A stretch of DNA of 64,000 bases, from contig JAFWSH010000036.1 of the NCBI GenBank assembly GCA_017519405.1, positions 62,001 through 126,000 on the forward strand. Direction: 5' to 3'. Positions 50,867 through 58,864 of this stretch are shown here, one piece after another. Made by a program: the position numbers and the translations under genes. Under the pieces are notes generated by a model, which was given only the letters and a program-made list of their open reading frames with translations, searched no databases and was not told where the DNA came from. Each line of letters begins with the position of its first letter. The first letter of the stretch is position 1. The stretch comes from Clostridia bacterium (GTDB taxonomy: Bacteria; Bacillota; Clostridia; Christensenellales; Aristaeellaceae).

Positions 50867-52011
50867 ACCCCAAACAGCTCCCGCAGCGCTTTTTCGTTCA
50901 GGTCCGTGCCGATCACGCAGAAGCGGCCGGTGTAGTCCGCCGTGCCGTCCCGGAAGTCGGCTTCCCCGGGCACAAAGTCAAACTCGAACCAGCTGCCCGC
51001 GGCATCCTGGAGAATGCCCTTGGCCCGCAGCACCTTGCCATACTCCTCCTCGTCGGCGAGCTGATCCAGCTTGGCCTGGATCTCCTCCCGGCTGTAGCGG
51101 TTGGCGGTCTCCACGCCGATGTTCTGGAACACCTCGTCGGCGTCGTGGCCCGCGCCGTGGTGGTGATGGTGGTGGTGCTCATGGCCGTGGTCGTGGTCAT
51201 GGTCGTGATGATGCTCGTGCTCGTGATCATGGTCCTCATGATCGTGATCCTCGTGATCATGGTCGTGATCATGATCGTCGTCATCATCGTCGTCGTGGTC
51301 GTGATGATGGTGGTGCTCGTGCTCCTCCTCATCATGGTCCTCGTGGTCATGATGATGGTGATGCTCGTCCTCGTCCTCATCCTCGGGCTCCATGGCCTCG
51401 AAGAAGATGGGCCGGCCGTTCTCGATCACGTCCAGCATGAAGTCGGGCTCCATGTCGTCCCAGGGGGTGGTGATGATCCGGGCGTCAGGATGGGCCTCGG
51501 CCACCAGGGCCCGGCTCTTCTCCACCCGGTCCGCGCTGAGCAGCTGCGTCCGGCTGAAGATCACCGTGGACGCGCTCTTGATCTGGTCCAGGAAGAACTC
51601 GCCGAAGCTCTTCATATACATGCGGCACTTGCCGGCGTCCACCACCGTGGCGCTACCCCCCACCTCGATGTCGGGATGGCGCTTCTTGGCCAGCTCCACC
51701 GCGGAGAGGATCTCGCTGAGCTTGCCCACGCCCGTGGGCTCCACCAGAATCCGGTCGGGATGGTAGGTCTCGATCAGCTGGTCGATGGCGCCCTGGAAGT
51801 CCCCCGCCAGGGTGCAGCAGATGCAGCCGGCATTCAGCTCGGTGACGGTGATGCCGACCTCCTTCATAAAGGCGCCGTCCACGCCGATTTCGCCATACTC
51901 GTTCTCCAGCAGCACCACCTTCTCGCGGCTCAGCCTGCCGGTGAGCAGCTTCTTGATGAGGGTGGTTTTTCCGGCGCCCAGGAAGCCGGAGATCACATTA
52001 ATCTTGACCAT
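50863..52011 (-). CDS. G3E-family metal-chaperone GTPase with long His/Asp-rich insert
   Basis: A 382-residue CobW/COG0523 GTPase. P-loop GFLGAGKTTL (9-18), Walker B-like ILVEPTG, and the metal-binding motif CICC at 63-66 are intact. From residue 207 to about 289 lies a low-complexity stretch of His, Asp and Glu with nearly 40 histidines, inserted before the C-terminal domain (about 290-382). Such proteins load metals (zinc, cobalt, nickel or others) into target enzymes; the insert would hold many metal ions as a store or sponge. An operator-like palindrome lies at its promoter. The actual metal is not known. Confidence 0.88.
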   Translation of the reverse strand: MVKINVISGFLGAGKTTLIKKLLTGRLSREKVVLLENEYGEIGVDGAFMKEVGITVTELNAGCICCTLAGDFQGAIDQLIETYHPDRILVEPTGVGKLSEILSAVELAKKRHPDIEVGGSATVVDAGKCRMYMKSFGEFFLDQIKSASTVIFSRTQLLSADRVEKSRALVAEAHPDARIITTPWDDMEPDFMLDVIENGRPIFFEAMEPEDEDEDEHHHHHDHEDHDEEEHEHHHHHDHDDDDDDDHDHDHDHEDHDHEDHDHEHEHHHDHDHDHGHEHHHHHHHGAGHDADEVFQNIGVETANRYSREEIQAKLDQLADEEEYGKVLRAKGILQDAAGSWFEFDFVPGEADFRDGTADYTGRFCVIGTDLNEKALRELFGV

Positions 52012-52033
52012 GATGCATCGCTCCTTGTCTGTT

Positions 52034-52061
52034 TGGGTTTCCTAACCCACAAACCATTATA
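52034..52061 (-). promoter_or_regulatory. -10 element and palindromic operator of the G3E operon
   Basis: On the minus strand TATAAT (52056-52061) is followed 6 bases later by the perfect palindrome TGGGTT-AGGA-AACCCA (52034-52049), placed over the expected transcription start. A repressor bound here would block initiation. The usual -35 at 17 bases is poor, so the promoter may need an activator or another sigma factor. Confidence 0.5.
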
Positions 52062-52070
52062 CTCCCCTTG

Positions 52071-53225
52071 TCAAGCCTCCCGGCCCGCCTCCGCCAGGAC
52101 CGCGTTGCGGATGCGTCTGGTAAGGGGGCAGGTGCCGGTGTCGGTGACGTTGATCCCCACCAGCAGGGTCAGGTCCGCCTCGGGGAAGTTCATGAAGTAC
52201 GTGCCCAGCCAGCCGTCCCAGCCGTACTCCCCCAGGGTGGCCAGGCCACCTGCCCGGGAGGGCTGGACGCAGATCCGCATGAGCTTGGAATAATCGTAGC
52301 CGTCCCAGCTGGGGTGGCCGCCGCTGCGGCGCTCGTCCCCGGAGGTGAGCCAGCGCACCGTAGCGGCAGAGAGGTACCGCCGTCCCGCATACACCCCGCC
52401 GTTGCGCAGCATTGTGGCGAAGCGGGCGTAGTCGTCCAGGGTGGACACCAGGCCCGCGCCGCCGGAGGCAAAGGCCGGCTCCCGGTCGTAGCGGCCCACG
52501 CACAGGTGCATGTCCCGCCAGGGCTCCAGCCCCCGGGGCGTCCGCCGGGCGCAGGTGACGAACCGGTCCTGCTTCTCCTCCGGCACCCAGAAGGCGGTGT
52601 CGGTCATGCCCAGGGGTGCGAAGAACTCCTCCTGGAGAAAGCGGGCAAAGGGCCTGCCGTCCGCCGCCTCCACCACCGCGCCCAGCACGTCCGCGCAGGT
52701 GGAGTAGCGCCACTCCTCCCCGGGCTGAAAGGCCAGGGGCAGCTGACCGATGGCGTTGGCCAGGTCCCGGGTGGTCATACCGCCCCCCTGCCGGATCTGC
52801 TCCGTGTTCTCCCGGAAGAGGTCCGCCACATACTTCCCCGCCGGGTCATCCCCGGGATAGGAGAGCCCGGCCTTCATGTCCAGCAGGTCCATCAGGGTGA
52901 CGGAGCGGTTGGCGGGGACGGCCCCGTCCCGGGTCAGCACCCGGGGATGGGCGAACCCGGGGAGGTACTTCTCCACCGGCTCCAGCACGTCCAGCACGCC
53001 CCGCTCCACCAGCAGGGCCACAGCCGCCGCCGTCACCGGCTTGGTCTGGCTGTAGAGGCGGAAGATGGCGTCCCGGCGGAGGGGCCTGCCGGTCCCCAGA
53101 TCCCTGCCGCCCTCCGCGTAGAACCACTCTTCCCCGCCCCGCAGCACCAGCACATTGGCGCAAGGGACCTCCCCCTGTGCCACCGCCCGCTCAATCAGGG
53201 CGGTTACCTGTTCCCGAATCTTCAC
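52071..53225 (-). CDS. Serine hydrolase, beta-lactamase/esterase (class C-like)
   Basis: A 384-residue protein of the beta-lactamase-related penicillin-recognising family. The SxxK motif is SQTK near residue 65, the YxN-like position is YST in [11 protein letters not shown], and a glycine-rich segment near the C-terminus replaces the KTG triad. No signal peptide is seen, so it is probably an intracellular esterase or peptidase rather than an antibiotic-resistance enzyme. The start is a GTG that overlaps the stop codon of the upstream zinc-ribbon gene (GTGA) and has GGGGGAG at 6 bases; the ATG five codons earlier has a poorer site. Confidence 0.82.
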   Translation of the reverse strand: MKIREQVTALIERAVAQGEVPCANVLVLRGGEEWFYAEGGRDLGTGRPLRRDAIFRLYSQTKPVTAAAVALLVERGVLDVLEPVEKYLPGFAHPRVLTRDGAVPANRSVTLMDLLDMKAGLSYPGDDPAGKYVADLFRENTEQIRQGGGMTTRDLANAIGQLPLAFQPGEEWRYSTCADVLGAVVEAADGRPFARFLQEEFFAPLGMTDTAFWVPEEKQDRFVTCARRTPRGLEPWRDMHLCVGRYDREPAFASGGAGLVSTLDDYARFATMLRNGGVYAGRRYLSAATVRWLTSGDERRSGGHPSWDGYDYSKLMRICVQPSRAGGLATLGEYGWDGWLGTYFMNFPEADLTLLVGINVTDTGTCPLTRRIRNAVLAEAGREA

Positions 53226-53485
53226 GTCCAGCTCCCCCATTTCCCCCGGTCCGTCCCGCCGGGCTCCTCGTCGTCCTCCCCCTCCCGGGGTACAAAATTC
53301 GCCGCCAGGGCGTCCGGGGAGAAGCGCGGGTCCGCCGCCAGACGGCCCAGGTTCTCCCGGCTCACCACCGTGTCCGTGCCCAGGCAGTCCCGGCAGCGGT
53401 ATCCGCAGTCCGGGCACACGCAGCCCAGCAGATCGCTGTCCGCCTGGACCATATAGGTTCCGCATTCCTTGCAGCTGCAGCGCAT
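53222..53485 (-). CDS. Small zinc-ribbon protein
   Basis: An 87-residue protein whose first 40 residues contain CSCKECG and CVCPDCGYRCRDC, eight cysteines in CxxC pairs that should bind one or two zinc ions. The rest is acidic and Pro/Gly-rich without recognisable fold. Function unknown. It overlaps the hydrolase start by 4 bases, so the two are made together. GGAGAGGGAAG precedes the ATG. Confidence 0.65.
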   Translation of the reverse strand: MRCSCKECGTYMVQADSDLLGCVCPDCGYRCRDCLGTDTVVSRENLGRLAADPRFSPDALAANFVPREGEDDEEPGGTDRGKWGSWT

Positions 53486-53549
53486 GGCTTCCCTCTCCGT
53501 CTTTTCTTCAAAGTCAGGAAAGACCCGGCTGCCCGGGTCTTCCGTTCCC

Positions 53550-53798
53550 TCACAGGGTTTTGTAGGTGCCCTCCAGGTCCTCCACCACCCGCCGGACCTT
53601 GTCCAGGGTAGCGGCCACCTCCTCCGTGCCCTCACCCCGCACGGCCACCGACACCGGTTCCCGGCGCTCGGAGAGGCAGTCGTAGAGGGCATCGGCGTTC
53701 ATGCCGTAGTAGTCCGGCAGATCCAGCAGCAGCTTCAGCGCGCTGTGGACATCCGCCGCCGTATGGTAATCCCTGGCGTCCAGATAGATGGTCTGCAT
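53550..53798 (-). CDS. Barstar-family protein
   Basis: An 82-residue protein of the barstar fold, the intracellular inhibitor of barnase-type ribonucleases. MQTIYLDARDYHTAADVHSALKLLLDLPDYYGMNADALYDCLSE matches the barstar pattern, including the Tyr-Gly-x-Asn-xxAL stretch of the inhibitory helix. No barnase or other toxin gene lies next to it, so it may be a solitary antitoxin or have another role. It is 21 bases after pyruvate kinase on the same strand. Confidence 0.82.
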   Translation of the reverse strand: MQTIYLDARDYHTAADVHSALKLLLDLPDYYGMNADALYDCLSERREPVSVAVRGEGTEEVAATLDKVRRVVEDLEGTYKTL

Positions 53799-53819
53799 GT
53801 TGTTCCTCCTTCGTCCGCC

Positions 53820-55568
53820 TCAGTTGCAGGAGACGGTGCCGTCCTTGGCGTTCATGGTCACCACCGCGCCGGTGGAGAGAATCCGGGTGGCCCCGGTGGC
53901 GCCGATAATCACCGGGATATCCAGGCTGAGGCCGGCGATGACGCCCTGCCCCTCCGGATCCCCATCTTCCAGAATCAGGCCCGCCGCCTTGCGCACCAGG
54001 GGCAGCAGGGCCTTGCTGGTCTGGCGGCATACCAGGATGCTGCCCTTGCGGAAGCCGTCCACGGCCTCCTGGTCCTGGGCGATGAACAGCGGTGCCGTGG
54101 CCGTGCCGCTGCCCACGCCCGTGCCCCGCACCAGCATGTGGCCCACCACGTGGACCTTCATCATATTGGTGGTGCCGGAGATCCCCAGGGGAACGCCGGC
54201 GGTGAGCACCACCAGCTCCCCGTCCCGGATGACACCGGCATGGACGGAGGCGTCCACCGCCGCGTCAAACAGGGCGTCCGTGGAATCCTTCTCGTCGATC
54301 AGCAGCGGCACCACGCCCCAGGACAGGTTCATCTGCCGCACCACCGTGGGACTGGTGGCGCAGGCCACCACCGGGCAGTCCGGCCGGTAGCGGGAGATCA
54401 TCCGCGCCGTGCCGCCGCTCTTGGTGACGGTGACGATGGCGCCGGCCTTCAGGTCGTGGGCGGAGGTCACCGTGGCATGGGAGATGGCCGCGGTGATGTC
54501 CCCCCGGGTGTTGTAGTTGGCCGAGGCAAAGCGGTGCACATAGTCGATGTCCGCCTCGGTCTTCAGGGCGATGCGGACCATGGTCTGCACGGCCTCCACG
54601 GGGTAGAGGCCCGCCGCCGTCTCGCCGGAGAGCATGATGGCGCTGGTGCCGTCGTAGATGGCGTTGGCCACGTCCGTGGCCTCCGCCCGGGTGGGCCGGG
54701 GATTCTTCATCATGGAGTCCAGCATCTGGGTGGCGGTGATCACGGGGCGGCCGGACAGGACGCACTCATGGATGATGTGCTTCTGCAGCCCGGGCACCGC
54801 CTCCAGGGGGATCTCCACGCCCATGTCGCCCCGGGCCACCATGATGCCGTCGGCGGCGTGCATGATCTCCTCCAGGTTCTGGATGCCCTCGGTGTTTTCG
54901 ATCTTGGCGATGATGCGGATGCTGCTGCACTCCTTCTCCGCCATGATCCGACGGATGGCGGCGATGTCCTCCGCCGAGCGCACAAACGAGGCGGCGATGA
55001 AGTCATAGCCGTTCTCGATGGCGAAGAGGATGTCCTCCCGGTCCTTGGGGCTGATGAAGGGCATGGACAGATGCACGTCCGGCACGTTGATACCCTTGTG
55101 GTTGGAGACAGCGCCGCTGTTGAGCACCCGGCAGACGATCTCCTTCTCCGTCACATGCTCCACCGTCATGCCCACCAGGCCGTCGTCGATGAGGATGGAG
55201 TCGCCGGGCTTCACGTCCCGGGGCAGGTTTTTGTAGGTGATGCAGCAGTGGTCCGCCGTGCCCAGGCACTCCTCCGTGCGCAGGGTGAAGAGCTGCCCCG
55301 CCTCCAGCATCACCTTTCCGCCCTCGAAATCCCCGGTGCGGATCTCCGGGCCCTTGGTGTCCAGCATGGTGGCCACCGGCAGGTTCAGCTCGTCCCGGAG
55401 ACGGCAGACCTCCCGATACCACTGCAGGTGGGTCTCGTGGGTGCCGTGGCTGAAGTTGAAGCGGGCCACGTCCATGCCCGCCAGCATCAGCGGCCGCACC
55501 AGGTCGTTCTCGAAAAGCCTCGGGCCCATGGTGCACACGATCTTGGTCTTTCTGCGGCCTTTGTTCAC
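53820..55568 (-). CDS. pyk: Pyruvate kinase with degenerate C-terminal swivel domain
   Basis: A 582-residue pyruvate kinase of the Bacillus type. RRKTKIVCTMGP opens the barrel; MLDTKGPEIRTG, RIIAKIENTEGIQNLEEI (catalytic Lys) and ITATQMLDSM are active-site segments. The C-terminal extra domain corresponds to the PEP-utiliser swivel of Bacillus Pyk, but where that enzyme has TSHAA the sequence reads GDPEGQGVIAG, so the phosphohistidine is absent. The GTG start is used because GGGAGGAG lies 6 bases upstream; an ATG 16 codons earlier has no such site. It makes pyruvate and ATP in glycolysis. Confidence 0.93.
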   Translation of the reverse strand: MNKGRRKTKIVCTMGPRLFENDLVRPLMLAGMDVARFNFSHGTHETHLQWYREVCRLRDELNLPVATMLDTKGPEIRTGDFEGGKVMLEAGQLFTLRTEECLGTADHCCITYKNLPRDVKPGDSILIDDGLVGMTVEHVTEKEIVCRVLNSGAVSNHKGINVPDVHLSMPFISPKDREDILFAIENGYDFIAASFVRSAEDIAAIRRIMAEKECSSIRIIAKIENTEGIQNLEEIMHAADGIMVARGDMGVEIPLEAVPGLQKHIIHECVLSGRPVITATQMLDSMMKNPRPTRAEATDVANAIYDGTSAIMLSGETAAGLYPVEAVQTMVRIALKTEADIDYVHRFASANYNTRGDITAAISHATVTSAHDLKAGAIVTVTKSGGTARMISRYRPDCPVVACATSPTVVRQMNLSWGVVPLLIDEKDSTDALFDAAVDASVHAGVIRDGELVVLTAGVPLGISGTTNMMKVHVVGHMLVRGTGVGSGTATAPLFIAQDQEAVDGFRKGSILVCRQTSKALLPLVRKAAGLILEDGDPEGQGVIAGLSLDIPVIIGATGATRILSTGAVVTMNAKDGTVSCN

Positions 55569-55623
55569 AGTCTGCTCCTCCCTTCGTTTACGGTCAGCCG
55601 GGATAACGTGTTTCATCGCTCTT

Positions 55624-55652
55624 ATTCTACACGATCGCCGCCAAAAAAGGAA
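55624..55652 (-). promoter_or_regulatory. Candidate promoter of pyk
   Basis: On the minus strand TAGAAT (55624-55629) with TTCCTT 17 bases upstream, a good -10 and weak -35. Confidence 0.45.
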
Positions 55653-55664
55653 GGGTTCCCGTGC

Positions 55665-55695
55665 AAAAACCGGGGCGGAGGCTTCTCCGTCCCGG
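55665..55695 (-). terminator. Intrinsic terminator of the GH3 gene
   Basis: On the minus strand CCGGGaCGGAG and CTCCGcCCCGG pair with one mismatch, followed by five T. It separates the GH3 gene from pyk. Confidence 0.8.
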
Positions 55696-55710
55696 TCTGT
55701 ACATATGCTG

Positions 55711-57792
55711 TTATTCCGCCGTGTAGCAGGTCTCCAGGCAGGGCAGGCCCGTCAGCTCCAGGCTCCGGGCATCCGGCTGGCTCAGGCCGGCCCAGACGCG
55801 GAACGTGCCCTTGAAGGGCACCCGGCTGCCGTCCTCCTTCACCACGGTCCAGGCCTCGGGGTTCAGCTTCACCGTCACCCGGGTTTCCCCGCCGGCAGGC
55901 ACCGCCACCCGGGCAAAGCCGGCTAGGGAGGGGTTGGGCGGCGCACAGGGGCAGTCCAGGGGCTGCACATAAACCTGCGCCACGGTCTCGGCGTCCCGGC
56001 TGCCGGTGTTCCTCACCGTCAGGGCGGCGCAGCCGGCCTCCACCGCCGGATCCGCCAGGGCGAAGGTGGTGTAGCTCAGGCCATAGCCGAAGGGATACAG
56101 CGCCTGGCCGGTGTAGTAGCGGTAGGTGTGGCCCGCCATGCGGTAGTCCGTGAACTCCGGCAGGTCCTCCAGGGAGCGGTAGAAGGTCACCGGCAGATGG
56201 CCGGAGGGCACCACATCCCCGAAGAGCACCCGCGCCAGGGCGGTGCCGCCCGCCTGCCCGGGATACCAGGCCAGCAGCTGGGCGTCCCCCTCCGGCACGT
56301 TCAGGGAGGAGCCCACCGTCAGCACGGTCACCAGGGGCTTGCCGGTGCCCTCCAGCGCCTTCAGCAGACGCTGCTGGCTCTCCGGCAGGGACAGGCTCAC
56401 CTTGTCGCCGCTGGCGGAGAAGTTGCCGGTGTCACCCTCCTCGCCCTCCAGGGTCTCGTCCAGGCCTACACAGGCGATCACCACGTCCGCCTGCTCCGCG
56501 CAGATGACGGCCTCCGCCAGGCGGTCGTCCGGCTGGCCCAGATGCTCCACCCGGTTGAGCACCTTGTCACAGCCCTGGCTGTAGTAAACCCGGATGCCCA
56601 GGGGCTTGCAGTAGGCCCGCAGGCCCTCCAGCAGGGTCACGGAACGGGAGGCGGTGCCGTAGTAATTGCCCTTGAGCACCACGTCGCTGTCCGCCATGGG
56701 GCCCACCACCGCGATGGCCCGGATCTTCTCCGCGTCCAGGGGCAGCAGGCCGTTGTTCTTCAGCAGCACCATGGCCTTCTCCGCCGCCTCCTGGGCCAGG
56801 GCGTCGTGGGCGTCGGTGTCCACCTGGCTGTAGGGGATCTGGTCCCAGTCGCAGTCCCGGGCGAAGCAGCCCAGCAGGAAGCGGGTGGTGAAGAGCCGCA
56901 CCGCCGAGCGGGTGATGTCCTCCTCCGTCACCAGGCCGTCCTGATAGGCCTGCAGCAGGTGCAGATAGGTGTTGCCGCAGTTCACGTCGCAGCCCATTTT
57001 GAGGGCCAGGGCGGCGGACTCCGGCGCGGTGTCCGTCACATGGTGGGTGGTGTGGAAGTCGCGGATAGCCCAGCAGTCCGACGTGACATGGCCCTGGAAG
57101 CCCCACTTCTTCCGCAGGATATCCACCAGCAGCGTCTTGGAGCCGCAGGCGGGCTCCCCGTTCACCCGGTTGTAGGCGCCCATGACGGTCTCCACGCCCG
57201 CCTCCTGCACCGCCGCCCGGAAGGCGGGGAGATAGGTCTCCTCCATGTCCTTGGCGGTGGCCACGGCGTTGAACTCATGCCGGATGGCCTCCGGGCCGGA
57301 GTGCACGGCGAAGTGCTTGGCGCAGGCCGCCGTCTTCAGGTACTTGCCGTCCCCCTGCAGGCCCTTGATGAACCGTACCCCCAGCCGGGTGGTGAGGTAG
57401 GGATCCTCGCCGTAGGTCTCATGGCCCCGGCCCCACCGGGGGTCCCGGAAGATGTTGATGTTGGGGCTCCACAGAGTCAGGCCCTTGTAGATGTCCCGGT
57501 CCCCGTGGGCGGCCTGGGCGTTGTACTTCGCCCGGGCCTCGGTGCTGATGACCTCCGCCACCCTCTGGTGGAAGTCCTCGTCAAAGATGGCCGCCAGGGC
57601 GATGGCCTGGGGGAAGACCGTGGCCGTGCCGGCCCGGGCCACCCCGTGGAGCGCCTCGTTCCACCAGTTGTAGGCGGGGATCCCCAGCCGGGGAATGGCC
57701 GGTGCGTCAAAGCGCAGCTGGGAAGCCTTCTCCTCCAGCGTCATGCGGGACACCAGTTCCTCCGCCAGACGGCGGGCTTGCGTGCGATCCAT
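55711..57792 (-). CDS. Glycoside hydrolase family 3 (beta-glucosidase/xylosidase)
   Basis: A 693-residue GH3 enzyme without a signal peptide. WWNEALHGVARAGTATVFPQAI, SPNINIFRDPRWGRGHETYGEDPYL and CAKHFAVHSGPE are typical of the beta-xylosidase/glucosidase branch; the nucleophile Asp is in HVTSDCWAI. The alpha/beta sandwich (AVVGPMADSDVVLKGNYYG) and the C-terminal fibronectin-III-like domain are both present. It would hydrolyse imported cello- or xylo-oligosaccharides to monosaccharides. GAGGAGG precedes the ATG. Confidence 0.92.
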   Translation of the reverse strand: MDRTQARRLAEELVSRMTLEEKASQLRFDAPAIPRLGIPAYNWWNEALHGVARAGTATVFPQAIALAAIFDEDFHQRVAEVISTEARAKYNAQAAHGDRDIYKGLTLWSPNINIFRDPRWGRGHETYGEDPYLTTRLGVRFIKGLQGDGKYLKTAACAKHFAVHSGPEAIRHEFNAVATAKDMEETYLPAFRAAVQEAGVETVMGAYNRVNGEPACGSKTLLVDILRKKWGFQGHVTSDCWAIRDFHTTHHVTDTAPESAALALKMGCDVNCGNTYLHLLQAYQDGLVTEEDITRSAVRLFTTRFLLGCFARDCDWDQIPYSQVDTDAHDALAQEAAEKAMVLLKNNGLLPLDAEKIRAIAVVGPMADSDVVLKGNYYGTASRSVTLLEGLRAYCKPLGIRVYYSQGCDKVLNRVEHLGQPDDRLAEAVICAEQADVVIACVGLDETLEGEEGDTGNFSASGDKVSLSLPESQQRLLKALEGTGKPLVTVLTVGSSLNVPEGDAQLLAWYPGQAGGTALARVLFGDVVPSGHLPVTFYRSLEDLPEFTDYRMAGHTYRYYTGQALYPFGYGLSYTTFALADPAVEAGCAALTVRNTGSRDAETVAQVYVQPLDCPCAPPNPSLAGFARVAVPAGGETRVTVKLNPEAWTVVKEDGSRVPFKGTFRVWAGLSQPDARSLELTGLPCLETCYTAE

Positions 57793-57855
57793 GGCAATAC
57801 CTCCTCAGCGTTCGTCGGGCCGGCCCTCTCGTGCCATCGGTGATGTTTCCTTTTG

Positions 57856-57861
57856 ATTATA
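57856..57861 (-). promoter_or_regulatory. Extended -10 promoter of the GH3 gene
   Basis: On the minus strand TGaTATAAT, an extended -10, with no clear -35. The stretch 57862-58026 shows no further feature besides the divergent promoter below. Confidence 0.5.
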
Positions 57862-58026
57862 TCACAGCATGGCCCCAAATCCCCACGGCTTTCATGGTCA
57901 GTATTGTGTTTCTGTTCTGCATCTGTTGCTTTTCTGTCCGGGCAAACCGGTGCCGCAGACTCGTCTGCTCCCCGCTTTTTTTCGTATTTTTCCCGAAAAG
58001 CTATGGAAACCGGAACACATATTTGC

Positions 58027-58032
58027 TATAAT
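58027..58032 (+). promoter_or_regulatory. Extended -10 promoter of the HAD/hprK/glk unit
   Basis: TGcTATAAT (hexamer 58027-58032) with a weak TGGAAA 17 bases upstream, 22 bases before the first start codon. Confidence 0.55.
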
Positions 58033-58054
58033 GGGCTGACAAGGAGGGCGTGCT

Positions 58055-58864
58055 GTGAATATCAGGGCGGTTATTTTTGACCTGGACGATACCCTGCTGC
58101 GGGACGACCGCACCCTCTCGCCCTACACGGTGTCGGTGATGCGCAGGGCAGCCGCCGCCGGGGTGCACGTGCTACCGGCCTCCGGACGGGCCCGGGACAG
58201 CATGCGGCCTTATGTGGAAGCGCTGGGCTGCGCCGACGCCTATGTGGCCTGCAACGGGGCTGAGATCTGGTCCCCGGAGCACCGCCTGCTGCAGCGCTTC
58301 TCCTTCCCGGAGGAAACCGCCCTTGCCATCGTCGCCTTTGCAAGAGAGCACGGCTGCTACGCCCAGACCTACGACGAGACGCACTTCTATTACCTGACGG
58401 AGAACCGCTATGCCCGGGAGTATGCCGCCACCTCCGCGCTGACGGGCTTCTATACGCCGGACATGGAGGACTTCATCCGCCGCCATCCCACGGGGAAAAT
58501 CCTGATGATGGACAGCAGTCCCCGGGTGGCGCAGATGCTGGCGGAAGCCCGGGAGCGTTTCGCAGGCCGGGCCAGCGTCACCTACTCCAAATCCTGGTTT
58601 CTGGAGTTCAATCCCCCGCAGGCCACCAAGGGCAACGCCCTGCGCTGGTGTGCGGACCGCCTGGGCTTCCTGCCCGGGGAGGCCGTGGCCTTCGGGGACA
58701 GTCTCAACGATCTGAGCATGCTGCAAGCCGCCGGCCTGGGGTACGCTGTGGCCAACGCCCGGGCGGATGTCATCCGCCTGGCCGGGCACGTCTGCCCCGG
58801 CAACATGGAGGACGGGCCGGCCCGCACGCTGGAACAGCTCTTATGGGGGGATATGCCGTCATGA
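58055..58864 (+). CDS. Cof-type HAD-superfamily phosphatase
   Basis: A 269-residue HAD hydrolase of subclass IIB. The nucleophile motif FDLDDTLLRDD is at the N-terminus, ASGRARDSM is motif II, the lysine is in QATKGNALRW and motif IV is FGDSLNDLSML. These enzymes dephosphorylate sugar phosphates or similar metabolites. The start is a GTG with AAGGAGG upstream. It overlaps hprK by 4 bases (ATGA), so its activity may be linked to carbohydrate control; the substrate is unknown. Confidence 0.9.
   Translation: MNIRAVIFDLDDTLLRDDRTLSPYTVSVMRRAAAAGVHVLPASGRARDSMRPYVEALGCADAYVACNGAEIWSPEHRLLQRFSFPEETALAIVAFAREHGCYAQTYDETHFYYLTENRYAREYAATSALTGFYTPDMEDFIRRHPTGKILMMDSSPRVAQMLAEARERFAGRASVTYSKSWFLEFNPPQATKGNALRWCADRLGFLPGEAVAFGDSLNDLSMLQAAGLGYAVANARADVIRLAGHVCPGNMEDGPARTLEQLLWGDMPS

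Noticed and set aside
51145..51390. Repetitive CAT/GTG-rich DNA that looks like a tandem repeat or CRISPR
   Set aside because: It is in frame with the GTPase gene and simply encodes the His/Asp-rich stretch; units are irregular and there are no spacers.
52056..52074. TTGACA immediately upstream of TATAAT before the G3E operon
   Set aside because: The spacer is only 7 bases, so the two hexamers cannot form one promoter.
53520..53541. Perfect hairpin AAGACCCGG/CCGGGTCTT downstream of the barstar gene
   Set aside because: No T-tract follows on either strand, so it is not listed as a terminator, though it may stabilise an mRNA end.
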